A stretch of 64,000 nucleotides of DNA from Daejeonella sp. (GTDB lineage Bacteria > Bacteroidota > Bacteroidia > Sphingobacteriales > Sphingobacteriaceae). Below the pieces are notes generated by a model. That model saw nothing but the letters and a program-made list of their open reading frames with translations, had not been told where the DNA came from and searched no databases. Every line of letters begins with the position of its first letter. Positions within the stretch are counted from its first letter, which is position 1. Positions 45,511 through 53,725 of the stretch are shown in pieces. A program made the translations under genes and the position numbers. Location of the stretch: NCBI RefSeq assembly GCF_030684675.1, contig NZ_JAUXXZ010000048.1, forward strand, positions 1 to 64,000. Reading direction: 5' to 3'.

Positions 45511-48099
45511 TTAAGGCTTAATTACATGAGTTAAGACGGATGGAACCTGCAAAAGATCATAATCCTGGTCATAGACCAGGTATCTATTATACCATGCGGG
45601 TAAGAATTTCTCTTTAGAGTCCCTTAAACCCTTGTAATGAGAAAAAGACTGTATTTTTTCATAAGCGAACTTCATTGTTCTTTCAGGAAAGCTATGAGCT
45701 TTAGTGATTCCTGATAAAGGTGCAAACCCAAGGTTTACTGCGGTGTAATGCTGCAGTTTCAGATAATTAAATAATTCCACCAGGATAAAGTCAATAACCC
45801 CATTGGGAGCATCAGGAGTTTTCCGTATCAGATCATAAGTTCCTTCTCCGTTTACATAATCAGGTATGATATTTAAAAAGGCAACCACTTTTTCTTCTGT
45901 ATTTTCTACAGTAATGATGGTTTGATATTTAAGCTCATCCCAAATAAACATGCCCTGAGAAAAAACAATTTCTTCCCGGTCAGTATCCGCAAGCCATTCA
46001 TCCGAAACAGATTTGAGTTTTTGCAAAATGCCGTCATTTACCGGAGCGGTATAAACCCTTGCGTGAAAACCTTGGTCTGTAACTTTTCTCAATGCATTCC
46101 TGATAGATTTTTTGTTCCCGCCTTCTAAAGTAAAAGTAAGGAGGTCTAGTATTCCTTCCTGTCCCAGGAATAAGCTTTTTTTACCCAAAGAATGGAAATC
46201 ATGAAGCTTGTCTTCAGCAACCCTGTAATAAATACTTTTTAAACCTCTTTCAAAGCAATACCTATCAAAAGCTTTGATAAATTGGCAGGCGCTGGCTTTA
46301 TCAGTTACCGGGGATTCTAAAACCACGGCAAAAATTCCGGAGATCCGGTAAGCTAGAAAACCCTTACAGCCTTCTGCCCGGTAAATAAGTTTATCGCTGT
46401 ATGTTTTGAAATAATCCATAGAAGAGCTGCCATATTCCTTTAACTGAAGTTTTGCCCATTCCAGTTCGTCCTGACCTATAGTATTATTTAGAATATAAGG
46501 CCGCACTAATGTATAGACTAAAAACACAATAGAAAAAAAACCGCTTACACTAATAGAGTAAAGAAACCCCTTTGCAAAGCTGTCTTGCGGAACCAGTTCA
46601 CTGCTGCCAATCAGTAAAAAATTCTTAAGCGTATATCTAATGGATTGTAACCAGTTAAAATCAATGTTAAAGTGTTCTTTATCCAGAAAATAAAAACCGA
46701 TGGTACCGTAAAGCAATACGCCTGCAATACTCAATAAAGTGGTCTTTATACCAATATATCTCAATCTGGGATTGTGTTTTACGTAATATTCTTTTCGGGA
46801 AATAAACAGGATGATGATGACCGCTGCTGAAAAGCCTGCCTCTTCATAATCCACAGCTTTGGTTAAATTCCCTATCAGGGAAAGTATGCATAACGACAGA
46901 GCAAAATACCAGGCCATACGTAGACCTTTGAGCATAAAAGCTGAGGTAACCAATAAAAATAATCCCGTTGCAAGAACAAAATAATTAGAAACCGTGATGG
47001 CTTCCAGCGGCATGAATTTTAAAAGAAATACCAGTCTATCATGAATTGCGGGGCTGAGTACAGAAATGATGTTTATAATACCCAATGCCATTAATAAAAA
47101 TGCCGGTATAACCCTCATTAACAACTTATTAATTTTAAATAAAAAACTAATGGCTCCCAGTGCTAACTGAAGCCAGAACTCCATAAAACGGTAAAGAAGG
47201 GTAATAGAAACAGCCTCAGAGCTCGAATAACCTAGCCGCATGAGTATAAAAGTCATAGATGCTTCCACCGCGCCAAGCCCTCTTAAAAAAGGAGAAATAA
47301 CTAAAAAGACGACAGCAATAACATAACTTATGATAGCATGGACCAGGGAGGGATCAATATCAAGTGCAACCATTGCGATATAGATATGAATGACACCCAC
47401 CGCTTCTATTAAAAGACTGTACAAAAACGCTCTTATAAAATGCTTTCTTTCAATACTATTGTTTTTTAAATCCGCTGCGAATACTTCAATAACCGGTATG
47501 TGTTTAATGATTAGCCTGTAAGCCGAACCGTTTTTTACGACTGACCTATACACGTGATAGATCAGACCAATAAGACTAAATGCAGTTATTAAGCCCACCC
47601 ATTCTCCATACCCGATACTCCCTTCAAAAAGCGCGTAGATAAAAACAGGAATAGCAATAACCAAAACAGAAAGAATCCCCACGAAACCATAAATTGAAGA
47701 AGCAAAATTGACCTGGGATTTTGCAATTCCTTTTTCTTCGATATCGCCGCTGAAAAATGCAAGGGAAGATACTCCGCCGGCAGGTAAAAAAACACTGATA
47801 AAGTTCCTCTTGAGATATAATAGTGTTCCATCCCCTACAGAGATGGCGCTGCCTATCGACGCAAATGATGACTTATACATCATGCCATGAATCAAAACAT
47901 AAATAAAACTCAAAAATATTCCCAGGGTAACCCATTGCCACTTTGCAGTAAATAATAGCTTTTTAACATGCTGAAGTTCCGTTTGTTCATGCCTGATAAA
48001 CCAGATTGCCAGGGCGAGAAAAAAAAGGGTAAAAATAAAACCTGCAATTATTTTACTGTTTTCACGAATAAAAGGAGTGAGGAAATTGAGATATCTCAT
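45511..48099 (-). CDS. mprF: Phosphatidylglycerol lysyltransferase / flippase
   Basis: An 862-residue, two-part protein of normal MprF size. The N-terminal half has about 14 membrane segments, beginning with a YbhN-like flippase domain (LKRNFISVFLPAGGVSSLAFFSGD). The C-terminal soluble domain is a GNAT-like DUF2156 synthase (ISGIFAVVLESPVTDK, LGFAPLSGI, FAYEKIQSFSHYKGLRDSKEKF). It transfers an amino acid from tRNA to phosphatidylglycerol and flips the product, giving resistance to cationic peptides. Which amino acid is used cannot be read here. Confidence 0.92.
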   Translation of the reverse strand: MRYLNFLTPFIRENSKIIAGFIFTLFFLALAIWFIRHEQTELQHVKKLLFTAKWQWVTLGIFLSFIYVLIHGMMYKSSFASIGSAISVGDGTLLYLKRNFISVFLPAGGVSSLAFFSGDIEEKGIAKSQVNFASSIYGFVGILSVLVIAIPVFIYALFEGSIGYGEWVGLITAFSLIGLIYHVYRSVVKNGSAYRLIIKHIPVIEVFAADLKNNSIERKHFIRAFLYSLLIEAVGVIHIYIAMVALDIDPSLVHAIISYVIAVVFLVISPFLRGLGAVEASMTFILMRLGYSSSEAVSITLLYRFMEFWLQLALGAISFLFKINKLLMRVIPAFLLMALGIINIISVLSPAIHDRLVFLLKFMPLEAITVSNYFVLATGLFLLVTSAFMLKGLRMAWYFALSLCILSLIGNLTKAVDYEEAGFSAAVIIILFISRKEYYVKHNPRLRYIGIKTTLLSIAGVLLYGTIGFYFLDKEHFNIDFNWLQSIRYTLKNFLLIGSSELVPQDSFAKGFLYSISVSGFFSIVFLVYTLVRPYILNNTIGQDELEWAKLQLKEYGSSSMDYFKTYSDKLIYRAEGCKGFLAYRISGIFAVVLESPVTDKASACQFIKAFDRYCFERGLKSIYYRVAEDKLHDFHSLGKKSLFLGQEGILDLLTFTLEGGNKKSIRNALRKVTDQGFHARVYTAPVNDGILQKLKSVSDEWLADTDREEIVFSQGMFIWDELKYQTIITVENTEEKVVAFLNIIPDYVNGEGTYDLIRKTPDAPNGVIDFILVELFNYLKLQHYTAVNLGFAPLSGITKAHSFPERTMKFAYEKIQSFSHYKGLRDSKEKFLPAWYNRYLVYDQDYDLLQVPSVLTHVIKP

Positions 48100-48164
48100 A
48101 AGAATACATTATAAATGTAATTATTCTGAAGGCCTGGAATCTTAAGACTAATTTCTAGTAATTA

Positions 48165-48305
48165 GGCGGACTTTTTTTTCACTAATTCATAAAATGAAAA
48201 GAAAGTTTTTATCCTGATCACTTCCGCAAAACCTTCAGAATCCTAACACCATCTCTGAAATCCCCGGCAATGTACGGAATAGGCTTAAGTAGCATTGGGT
48301 ACTTT
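48165..48305 (-). pseudogene. Decayed fragment of a second MFS gene
   Basis: Three short blocks match separate parts of the MFS locus at 40.9-42.1 kb, in the same order and orientation. They are 48165-48220 against 41411-41466, 48221-48244 against about 41889-41912, and 48250-48305 against about 42092-42148 (the upstream region). Coding sequence between them is gone. A former gene copy has therefore collapsed to about 140 bp. The rest of 48100-48372 shows nothing else I can name. Confidence 0.7.
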
Positions 48306-48372
48306 TTCTAAAATCTTAAAAAAAAATACTTATTCTGCCTAGCTATTAGCCTGCTTATTTATATTTGTTAAA

Positions 48373-48672
48373 ATGGCTAACTATACATCCCAACACATTT
48401 TAAACACTTCAGCAAATCTCCTGGGATTTTGCCTTTTCGTTATTACCTCCTTGCGTATCACCAACCAAATAGAAACACACATCATTGATGAATTGACTTC
48501 TGTTATTGCTGTCTTGCTTACGTGCTCCTGTATCTTTTCATTTATTTCAATTAGAACACAAAATGAAATTAAAGAAAAACGGTTCGAAACGATTGCCGAT
48601 TATTTTTTTATGGTTTCCCTGATTGGAATTTTAATTATTATTTTACTCATCACCTTGAACCTTACAAAATAA
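48373..48672 (+). CDS. Small membrane protein, hypothetical
   Basis: A 99-residue protein with three predicted membrane segments (about 14-31, 40-62, 78-97) and a charged loop between the last two. I do not recognise a family. It lies 10 nt before the DUF1003 gene on the same strand, so the two are probably co-transcribed and may form one membrane unit. Confidence 0.7.
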   Translation: MANYTSQHILNTSANLLGFCLFVITSLRITNQIETHIIDELTSVIAVLLTCSCIFSFISIRTQNEIKEKRFETIADYFFMVSLIGILIIILLITLNLTK

Positions 48673-48682
48673 AACTTCAACC

Positions 48683-49222
48683 ATGGATTCAGAGATAGAA
48701 AATCTTCATAAGTCAGAAGACGAACAATTAACCAAGCTTCAAAAAATAGTTCAAAAAGCCTTTGAAGAAGAAAAACTCATCGTTGAAAATCTCCTGCATC
48801 AACCTAAGGAAATTTTAAGCAGAGGACAAAACATTTCTGACAAGGTTGCAAGTTTCGGTGGCAGCTGGAAGTTTATCATTTCTTTTTCAGTTATCCTTTC
48901 GGTTTGGATTTTGTTCAATACACTCTCACCCGGTAAAGTCGAATTTGATCCCTATCCTTTTATCCTGATGAACCTGGTTTTGTCTGCTATTGCTGCATTG
49001 CAGGCACCTATTATTATGATGAGCCAGAACAGAAAAGAAGAAAAAGACAGGAAAAGGAGTGAAAACGATTATCTGATTAACCTCAAAGCTGAATTGGAAG
49101 TCCGAAGTTTACATCAGAAAATTGATTTGCTGCTTGAAGAACAAATAGCAACTCTGTTTGTGAGCCAGGCAAAGCAATTAGAAATATTAAAGCGAATTGA
49201 AGAGGGACTTAAAAGTCCCTAA
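48683..49222 (+). CDS. DUF1003 membrane protein
   Basis: A 179-residue protein of the DUF1003 family. The core is NISDKVASFGGSWKFIISF, a first membrane segment, then FDPYPFILMNLVLSAIAALQ and APIIMMSQNRKEEKDR, the diagnostic end of the domain. Flanking helices are likely coiled coils. Function is unknown. The last codons form a short palindrome (49203-49220) that could act as a weak terminator. Confidence 0.9.
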   Translation: MDSEIENLHKSEDEQLTKLQKIVQKAFEEEKLIVENLLHQPKEILSRGQNISDKVASFGGSWKFIISFSVILSVWILFNTLSPGKVEFDPYPFILMNLVLSAIAALQAPIIMMSQNRKEEKDRKRSENDYLINLKAELEVRSLHQKIDLLLEEQIATLFVSQAKQLEILKRIEEGLKSP

Positions 49223-49520
49223 GGTTAAGTTGATACTAAGTTCTTGTAATCAAGATTTTAAGGGCGCCTTTTCCAAAGGTTATCATGGTGAAAGAAATTA
49301 GATTAGTCAAAAAGTCCCAGGGTAATTAATGCCAGGAAAGTAACTAAAAATATAAATCTAAAAAAATTAGCTATTAGATTAAGCTGCTTATTTTTGTCCA
49401 TAAATATTAAGATTAGAAATAACTGTTTTAAAAATAAATTACCAGGAGACAAATAAGCACGATAAAAATAGCAAAACGTCCAATTCTCCTTATTTAAAAT
49501 GATTGGAAATTGTTCTGCGT

Positions 49521-49548
49521 TGAGTTTGCGTAGGGGAATCGAACCGCC
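49521..49548 (-). other. tRNA 3'-end-like fragment, possible attachment-site scar
   Basis: On the minus strand a T-loop-like segment (GGCGGTTCGATTCCCCTACG) resembles the T arm and acceptor end of a tRNA, but one stem pair is mismatched and no anticodon or D arm precedes it. Integrases often target tRNA 3' ends and leave such copies. It lies just outside the accessory island. The remaining intergenic DNA from 49223 to 49520 shows no gene I can support. Confidence 0.35.
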
Positions 49549-49576
49549 TCCTACTATACTGAAAATCAATAAATTG

Positions 49577-49627
49577 CAAAACTGATTTTTGGCCTGTTCA
49601 CCAAATGTTCACCAAAAAGCAGTTTTG
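49577..49627. repeat. 16-bp imperfect inverted repeat at the left edge of the island
   Basis: CAAAACTGATTTTTGG (49577-49592) and CCAAAAAGCAGTTTTG (49612-49627) pair with one mismatch around a 19-nt loop that contains part of a direct GTTCACCA repeat. It could be a terminator or recombinase-binding arms of an old integration site. No coding sequence is seen from 49628 to 49714. Confidence 0.65.
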
Positions 49628-49714
49628 GGGCTGCAAATGGGTATAATAAAGGTACGGAAAAGACAGCTTTCAGGCAATTTTATTTGAAATAATAGTGCAT
49701 GTTGTACTGCTATT

Positions 49715-50578
49715 TCATGTCTCGCCGGAGCTAATATTTAAGTGTTTACTAAGATCATGAAAATACTTTGCCGACCAGATGTCCAATACCTTCTGATCCG
49801 GAATAAAGCGGCGGATATCGGCCTTTACCCTGTCCATATCAACAGTATCAATCCTGGCGCTTAACAATTCCCTGAATTCTTCTTCTGTGATAGCTTTTTT
49901 CTTCCAATCCCCGCTATCCTGTGCTCTTAGCATGAAGTGATTTAAATTCAAGGGGATACCTTTTTTAATATACCATTCCATATCGTACCAGTCGCGGCCT
50001 TTTACGTTCGTTCCCCATTTGCGAAAAAGAAGCGCATGCATTTTACCCGCAAACAGATCAGAGATGGTAAAGCACTTCACATAGAATGAAAAAGGCTTCA
50101 AGAGCAACCGCTCTTCTGTTTCAAAGCCCAGCGGTGGTTCCGTGTCCACTTCAAGTTTGATCAGGATGTTGGCTTTCTGATTCAGCCCGCTTTGCGGAAT
50201 AATATCTTCTAAGATCAATTCCTTCCAAATGGTCTCCGACTTCAGAAACGCCGATTCTATGTTTGTTAGATTCGTCTTTTGCTTTTCCCTGACGGATACC
50301 TGCATCCCTAACGATTCAAATTCAGCAATCACAGCATCCAGATACTTATTTAGCGAGAAATGAGGATTTACTTCAAGAAGCGAGAAATCCAGATCTTCTG
50401 AGAAGCGATCCAGGCCGTAGAATATCCGCAGAGCCGTTCCGCCATAAAAAGCCGCCTTTTCGAAGAATCCGGCACGGTGCAGCCCGGCTAATGCGATCTC
50501 CTGCATGATCTCCCGAAGCGCCTGGGTAGCCTCATCCTTATTGCCCGGCTTATAAGTGTCCAGCCATTCCTTTATCAT
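49715..50578 (-). CDS. abiEii: AbiEii/AbiGii-family nucleotidyltransferase toxin
   Basis: A 287-residue toxin of the type IV toxin-antitoxin AbiE system. The nucleotidyltransferase motif is complete: GGTALRIFYGLDRFSEDLDFSL (G-G-T, then the D-x-D pair), followed by the DLFAGKMHALLFRKWGTNVKGRDWYD block. AbiEii-type toxins act as GTP-binding nucleotidyltransferases, some modifying tRNA, and abort phage infection. Its ATG overlaps the antitoxin gene's stop by 4 nt, the usual coupled arrangement. Confidence 0.92.
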   Translation of the reverse strand: MIKEWLDTYKPGNKDEATQALREIMQEIALAGLHRAGFFEKAAFYGGTALRIFYGLDRFSEDLDFSLLEVNPHFSLNKYLDAVIAEFESLGMQVSVREKQKTNLTNIESAFLKSETIWKELILEDIIPQSGLNQKANILIKLEVDTEPPLGFETEERLLLKPFSFYVKCFTISDLFAGKMHALLFRKWGTNVKGRDWYDMEWYIKKGIPLNLNHFMLRAQDSGDWKKKAITEEEFRELLSARIDTVDMDRVKADIRRFIPDQKVLDIWSAKYFHDLSKHLNISSGET

Positions 50579-51213
50579 AAGTCCTTAAGTGTTTTTACGA
50601 GTATAGATAAACTCTCTGCTTTGGAAGCATCCTGCACCCATTGGGACATATTCTGCAAGTCGCATTCCCGCAGACGATCCTCATTTATCCGCAAATCTTC
50701 CAGCAAATACTTTAATACCTGCGTGCGACTCCTTAATATTAAACCGGAAGTTGTAATTATCTTATCGAACAGCGCCTTCTCAGGTGAAGCCATCATTGAA
50801 TATTGTTCATCAGCTAATTGGATTTGCCGGATGCCAAAGGCATAATATGGTAACGACAAATGTGTATAGGTGAATACTCCCAAAGGTGTTGTAAATTTCC
50901 TGCTTGCCTTAGTGGTCATCGATGCCACTTCATAAACCCGTTCCGGTATCCAGCCATGATAAGAAAGCGCCGTATCCACCGAGACATAACTTGGCCCCAA
51001 TATATGATTCGCTAATAAAAATGGTTCAGGCTTAGCCATCTTGATTGCCGGTCCCGCGATATATAATCCTTTCTTTACCGATTCAAGTACACCTTCATTA
51101 AGTAAAGCATGCACCTTGTCATTAGGTCTTTTGTAACCCTTTAACAAGGAAACAACAACCTGATGCGTTAAAGGCTGGGAAGCATATGAACGGATGGCCT
51201 GGTATAAATCCAT
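50575..51213 (-). CDS. abiEi: AbiEi antitoxin / autorepressor
   Basis: A protein of about 212 residues; I start it at ATG 51213 (MDLYQAIRSY) rather than at the TTG two codons earlier. The N-terminal winged helix (LLKGYKRPNDKVHALLNEGVLESVKKGLY in two parts) binds DNA, and the C-terminal AbiEi_1/4-type domain contains SVDTALSYHGWIPE and SPEKALFDKI. AbiEi neutralises AbiEii without contact and represses the operon by binding inverted repeats; a perfect candidate operator lies 20 nt upstream. Confidence 0.9.
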   Translation of the reverse strand: MDLYQAIRSYASQPLTHQVVVSLLKGYKRPNDKVHALLNEGVLESVKKGLYIAGPAIKMAKPEPFLLANHILGPSYVSVDTALSYHGWIPERVYEVASMTTKASRKFTTPLGVFTYTHLSLPYYAFGIRQIQLADEQYSMMASPEKALFDKIITTSGLILRSRTQVLKYLLEDLRINEDRLRECDLQNMSQWVQDASKAESLSILVKTLKDL

Positions 51214-51232
51214 ATGCAAATGTATGAATTTT

Positions 51233-51265
51233 ATAAGATAATCGAATAAAGATCGATTATCTTAT
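51233..51265. promoter_or_regulatory. Probable AbiEi operator, perfect 13-bp inverted repeat
   Basis: ATAAGATAATCGA (51233-51245) and TCGATTATCTTAT (51253-51265) are perfect inverted copies separated by 7 nt. The site starts 20 nt upstream of the abiEi ATG, where its own repressor would block the promoter. Negative autoregulation through such repeats is known for AbiE systems. Confidence 0.75.
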
Positions 51266-51306
51266 CTTTAAATAACATTCAGGTTGGAGTTAACCCATTT
51301 ATCTTT

Positions 51307-51436
51307 TTAGGAGCGCGTTGTTTTAACCCGCAGCCCTGCATCCTGGAGTTTGCGACCAAGCTCGTCATTGACCGCAAGCTTCAGGAAATCCTGTTCCAAT
51401 TTATAGAGGGGGAACAGCGAGTACATTTCTTCTTTA
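51307..51436 (-). pseudogene. HipB antitoxin C-terminal relic
   Basis: The minus strand encodes about 40 residues ending at TAA that match the C-terminus of the intact HipB at 53330-53638. The relic reads LEQDFLKLAVNDELGRKLQ then DAGLRVK; the intact protein reads LEKDFLKLGADDELGRKLQ then DAGLLVK. The DNA-binding N-terminal half is missing, and the gene is cut just before the histidine phosphatase gene. It is left from a second hipBA locus. Confidence 0.85.
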
Positions 51437-51489
51437 AAGTTTGCCCGATCCTGATTTTATCTTAAATTACCGATTGAAACACCACCTCT

Positions 51490-52023
51490 ATGATCAAACG
51501 TCGAGTTTTTATGTTCTGCCTGCTGGTGTCGGCGTTCATGACCCTGAGCGCACGGGCCCAGACGTCCGTGTGGATCGTGCGCCACGCCGAGAAAGATATG
51601 AAGAATCCTTCCGATCCCGATCCGCCGCTGTCAATTGACGGACAAGAGCGGGCGAAGGAACTCGCCGCCCTGCTGAGACCGAAACGGTTGCTCGCCGTTT
51701 ACTCTACCCCGTTCAAACGCACCATGCAAACCGCACAACCTACGGCTTATGCGCGCGGTCTTACCGTCCAAACGTATGACCCGGCCGATCTTGAGGCTTT
51801 CGCAGCATCGGTGCTCCGGCAGCATAAAGGAGGAGCGGTTTTGATAGTCGGTCATTCGAATACTGTCCTGGAGCTTGTGGAGGCCTTCGGGATCAAGCGC
51901 CCGATAGAGGCCTTGAGTGATGATGTTTACGATTATGTGTTCAACGTAGCGGTTCAGGGTAATTCCATACAGCTGCTAACCTCGCAATACGGAAAATTAC
52001 ATCGCACCGCCGCACCGAAATAA
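51490..52023 (+). CDS. Secreted histidine phosphatase family protein
   Basis: A 177-residue protein with a signal peptide (MIKRRVFMFCLLVSAFMTLS, cleaved near ARAQ). It belongs to the phosphoglycerate-mutase-like histidine phosphatase superfamily: catalytic histidine in VRHAEK, arginine in STPFKRTMQTA and second histidine in VGHSNT. The substrate is unknown; short secreted members act as general phosphohydrolases. Its GC content and codon choice (many GCC, CTG, CGC) differ clearly from its AT-rich neighbours. It interrupts the hipB relic, so it was probably gained by transfer. Confidence 0.88.
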   Translation: MIKRRVFMFCLLVSAFMTLSARAQTSVWIVRHAEKDMKNPSDPDPPLSIDGQERAKELAALLRPKRLLAVYSTPFKRTMQTAQPTAYARGLTVQTYDPADLEAFAASVLRQHKGGAVLIVGHSNTVLELVEAFGIKRPIEALSDDVYDYVFNVAVQGNSIQLLTSQYGKLHRTAAPK

Positions 52024-52068
52024 CCGGTTTGAAAGAAGTTTGGTAATAGGCTGAACCGAAGCCTGGTA

Positions 52069-53325
52069 CTATTCCGCATAAAACGCTTCCGACATTGCGT
52101 CCAGCTCCCGGCCGGATAATTTATATTGAGAAGCAATCTGCCGCCAGTTTGAGATACTTTTCTTCATATCATCGATCATTGCTGATGCTTCCTTTGGCTT
52201 AATTCTAAAATGCCGAGCCACTTCCAGCGCAAGCTCCAGGCTCAGGGAGTTGTCGTTTTCAGAAATATTCAATGTTAGACCGGTTCCAGTACTTACAGCA
52301 TTCATATCATATGCCGGAGAAAGTCCCCAGCCATTGGGGTAAAGTAAAAATCCATGATTACGTAAATGATCGTCGGTATTCCTAACCATGATATTAAATA
52401 TTATCCGTTTCCAAAGCTCTTTAAGGTTTTCATTTATGTTTTCGCATCTCTGCTGAATAAGAGCGGCTAAGTCCAGATAGCTAACACCTTCTTGATGGTC
52501 TGCTCCATCGCGATAACCTAAAAGGGTCATGGCGGATGCAAAATGAATTCTGTTTGTCAGGTCGATCCGGTCAAACCTCTTAATTAAGAATGTGTGGTGC
52601 TTCGCTGTATATTTTTGAAGCATGGCAGGCGCGACTGTTATACCGGAACTGGCGGCAAGCTCATGAACAACCATTTCCCACGCGCCTATGTCAAGTTCAT
52701 CATTATTGCTTGGAAATTTAGCTATCCATAAATTTCCATCCTTATCTCTTACATTGGCTTTTGGCCGGGCCCCTCCAAGCGATGAGCCGGGAGAGATCAA
52801 CATATTCAGCCATTTCAGATCTTCCTCATCACTATCGGCGTCGTCTTTTTCCAGTTGCAAACTTGCATATTCCAGATCCCTTAGATTCACCCATGGAGGA
52901 GCAGCCAAACCCTCCTCAAAGCTTAGAAAATGTCCTTCCTCTTCAGTTTTAAATCTGAGCCCCCCCATTCTGCTACCATCAAAAACTCCAAGCAAGAAAT
53001 CTGATTCATATAAAGTTTCGGCTTTGCGTCCTTCTTTCCTGGCTATAATTGCTTCTCTTCTTTTCATGAGAACCCTTCCCCATCTATCCGGCGAAGAATC
53101 CAGGAACATCCCGAAGTTTGGCTTTTCATGCCGGAGGAACTGCCGCCCTGGAAACAATTGCAGATCAGGATCAAGATATTGACTATGCGGGGATTCTAGC
53201 CATTCACGGGTATATTCAAATGAAAATATTTCTTTGCCCCTGACAGCTTCGGCTGTCAGCAGCCCGATTAAAGCCGTTTCCTGTAAATCATGCCAGTCTG
53301 CATAAACGAATATTTTTTTTGTCAT
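52069..53325 (-). CDS. hipA: HipA-family serine/threonine kinase toxin
   Basis: A protein of about 418 residues; start chosen at ATG 53325 (MTKKIFVYADW), since the open frame upstream overlaps hipB. HipA toxins phosphorylate a translation factor, classically glutamyl-tRNA synthetase, and cause growth arrest. Visible features are the N-terminal HipA_N domain, the P-loop-like segment after SSLGGARPK, the lysine in WIAKFP, the catalytic loop RNTDDHLRNHGF and the metal site PAYDMN. It starts 4 nt after hipB and is co-transcribed with it. Confidence 0.92.
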   Translation of the reverse strand: MTKKIFVYADWHDLQETALIGLLTAEAVRGKEIFSFEYTREWLESPHSQYLDPDLQLFPGRQFLRHEKPNFGMFLDSSPDRWGRVLMKRREAIIARKEGRKAETLYESDFLLGVFDGSRMGGLRFKTEEEGHFLSFEEGLAAPPWVNLRDLEYASLQLEKDDADSDEEDLKWLNMLISPGSSLGGARPKANVRDKDGNLWIAKFPSNNDELDIGAWEMVVHELAASSGITVAPAMLQKYTAKHHTFLIKRFDRIDLTNRIHFASAMTLLGYRDGADHQEGVSYLDLAALIQQRCENINENLKELWKRIIFNIMVRNTDDHLRNHGFLLYPNGWGLSPAYDMNAVSTGTGLTLNISENDNSLSLELALEVARHFRIKPKEASAMIDDMKKSISNWRQIASQYKLSGRELDAMSEAFYAE

Positions 53326-53329
53326 GATC

Positions 53330-53638
53330 TTACTTTTTAGGAGCTCGTTCTTTAACCAGCAGCCCCGCATCCTGTAACTTACGCCCTAATTCATCGTCTG
53401 CCCCAAGCTTTAAGAAGTCTTTTTCCAGTCCCAGTACAAACAGTACCTGAAAGTACGCACCCATCGCTACAGAAGGCATTCCTTTTTCAATTTGCCAGAG
53501 CGTTGCCCGGCTGATACCAGCTCGCTCCGCTACCTGACTAGTACCTAACTTCCTTCTTAGCCGTGCGAGCTTAATATTTTCACCCAGGTCATTTAAAACC
53601 CTTTGTGCTTTAGGCAGAAGAACAAGTTTCTGTTTCAT
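53330..53638 (-). CDS. hipB: HipB-like XRE antitoxin / autorepressor
   Basis: A 102-residue DNA-binding antitoxin. The XRE helix-turn-helix spans about residues 20-75 (GTSQVAERAGISRATLWQIEKG). The C-terminal tail is basic and ends in KERAPKK. It should bind HipA and repress the hipBA promoter. A perfect 13-bp inverted repeat begins 2 nt upstream of its ATG, matching the position expected for autoregulation. A relic of a similar protein lies at 51307-51436. Confidence 0.92.
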   Translation of the reverse strand: MKQKLVLLPKAQRVLNDLGENIKLARLRRKLGTSQVAERAGISRATLWQIEKGMPSVAMGAYFQVLFVLGLEKDFLKLGADDELGRKLQDAGLLVKERAPKK

Positions 53639-53639
53639 T

Positions 53640-53692
53640 AATGTTTTATATAATATACAAATATAAGTAAAATGTTTAATATATAAAACATT
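53640..53692. promoter_or_regulatory. Probable HipB operator, perfect 13-bp inverted repeat
   Basis: AATGTTTTATATA (53640-53652) and TATATAAAACATT (53680-53692) are perfect inverted copies. A further AATGTTTAAT half-site lies between them (53671-53680). The site sits directly against the hipB start codon and would cover its promoter. Confidence 0.7.
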
Positions 53693-53725
53693 AAATATTT
53701 AGACATAAATCTCGGGGTTAAAAAA

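Noticed and set aside
49521-49548. A complete tRNA gene
   Set aside because: Only a T-arm-like end is present; no anticodon arm, D arm or matching acceptor half can be folded.
49303-49569. An 88-codon minus-strand ORF
   Set aside because: Starts inside the tRNA-like scar, biased composition, no family pattern; probably noncoding.
52688-53182. A 164-codon plus-strand ORF rich in Ser and Pro
   Set aside because: Antisense to hipA; low-complexity composition typical of a reverse-strand shadow.
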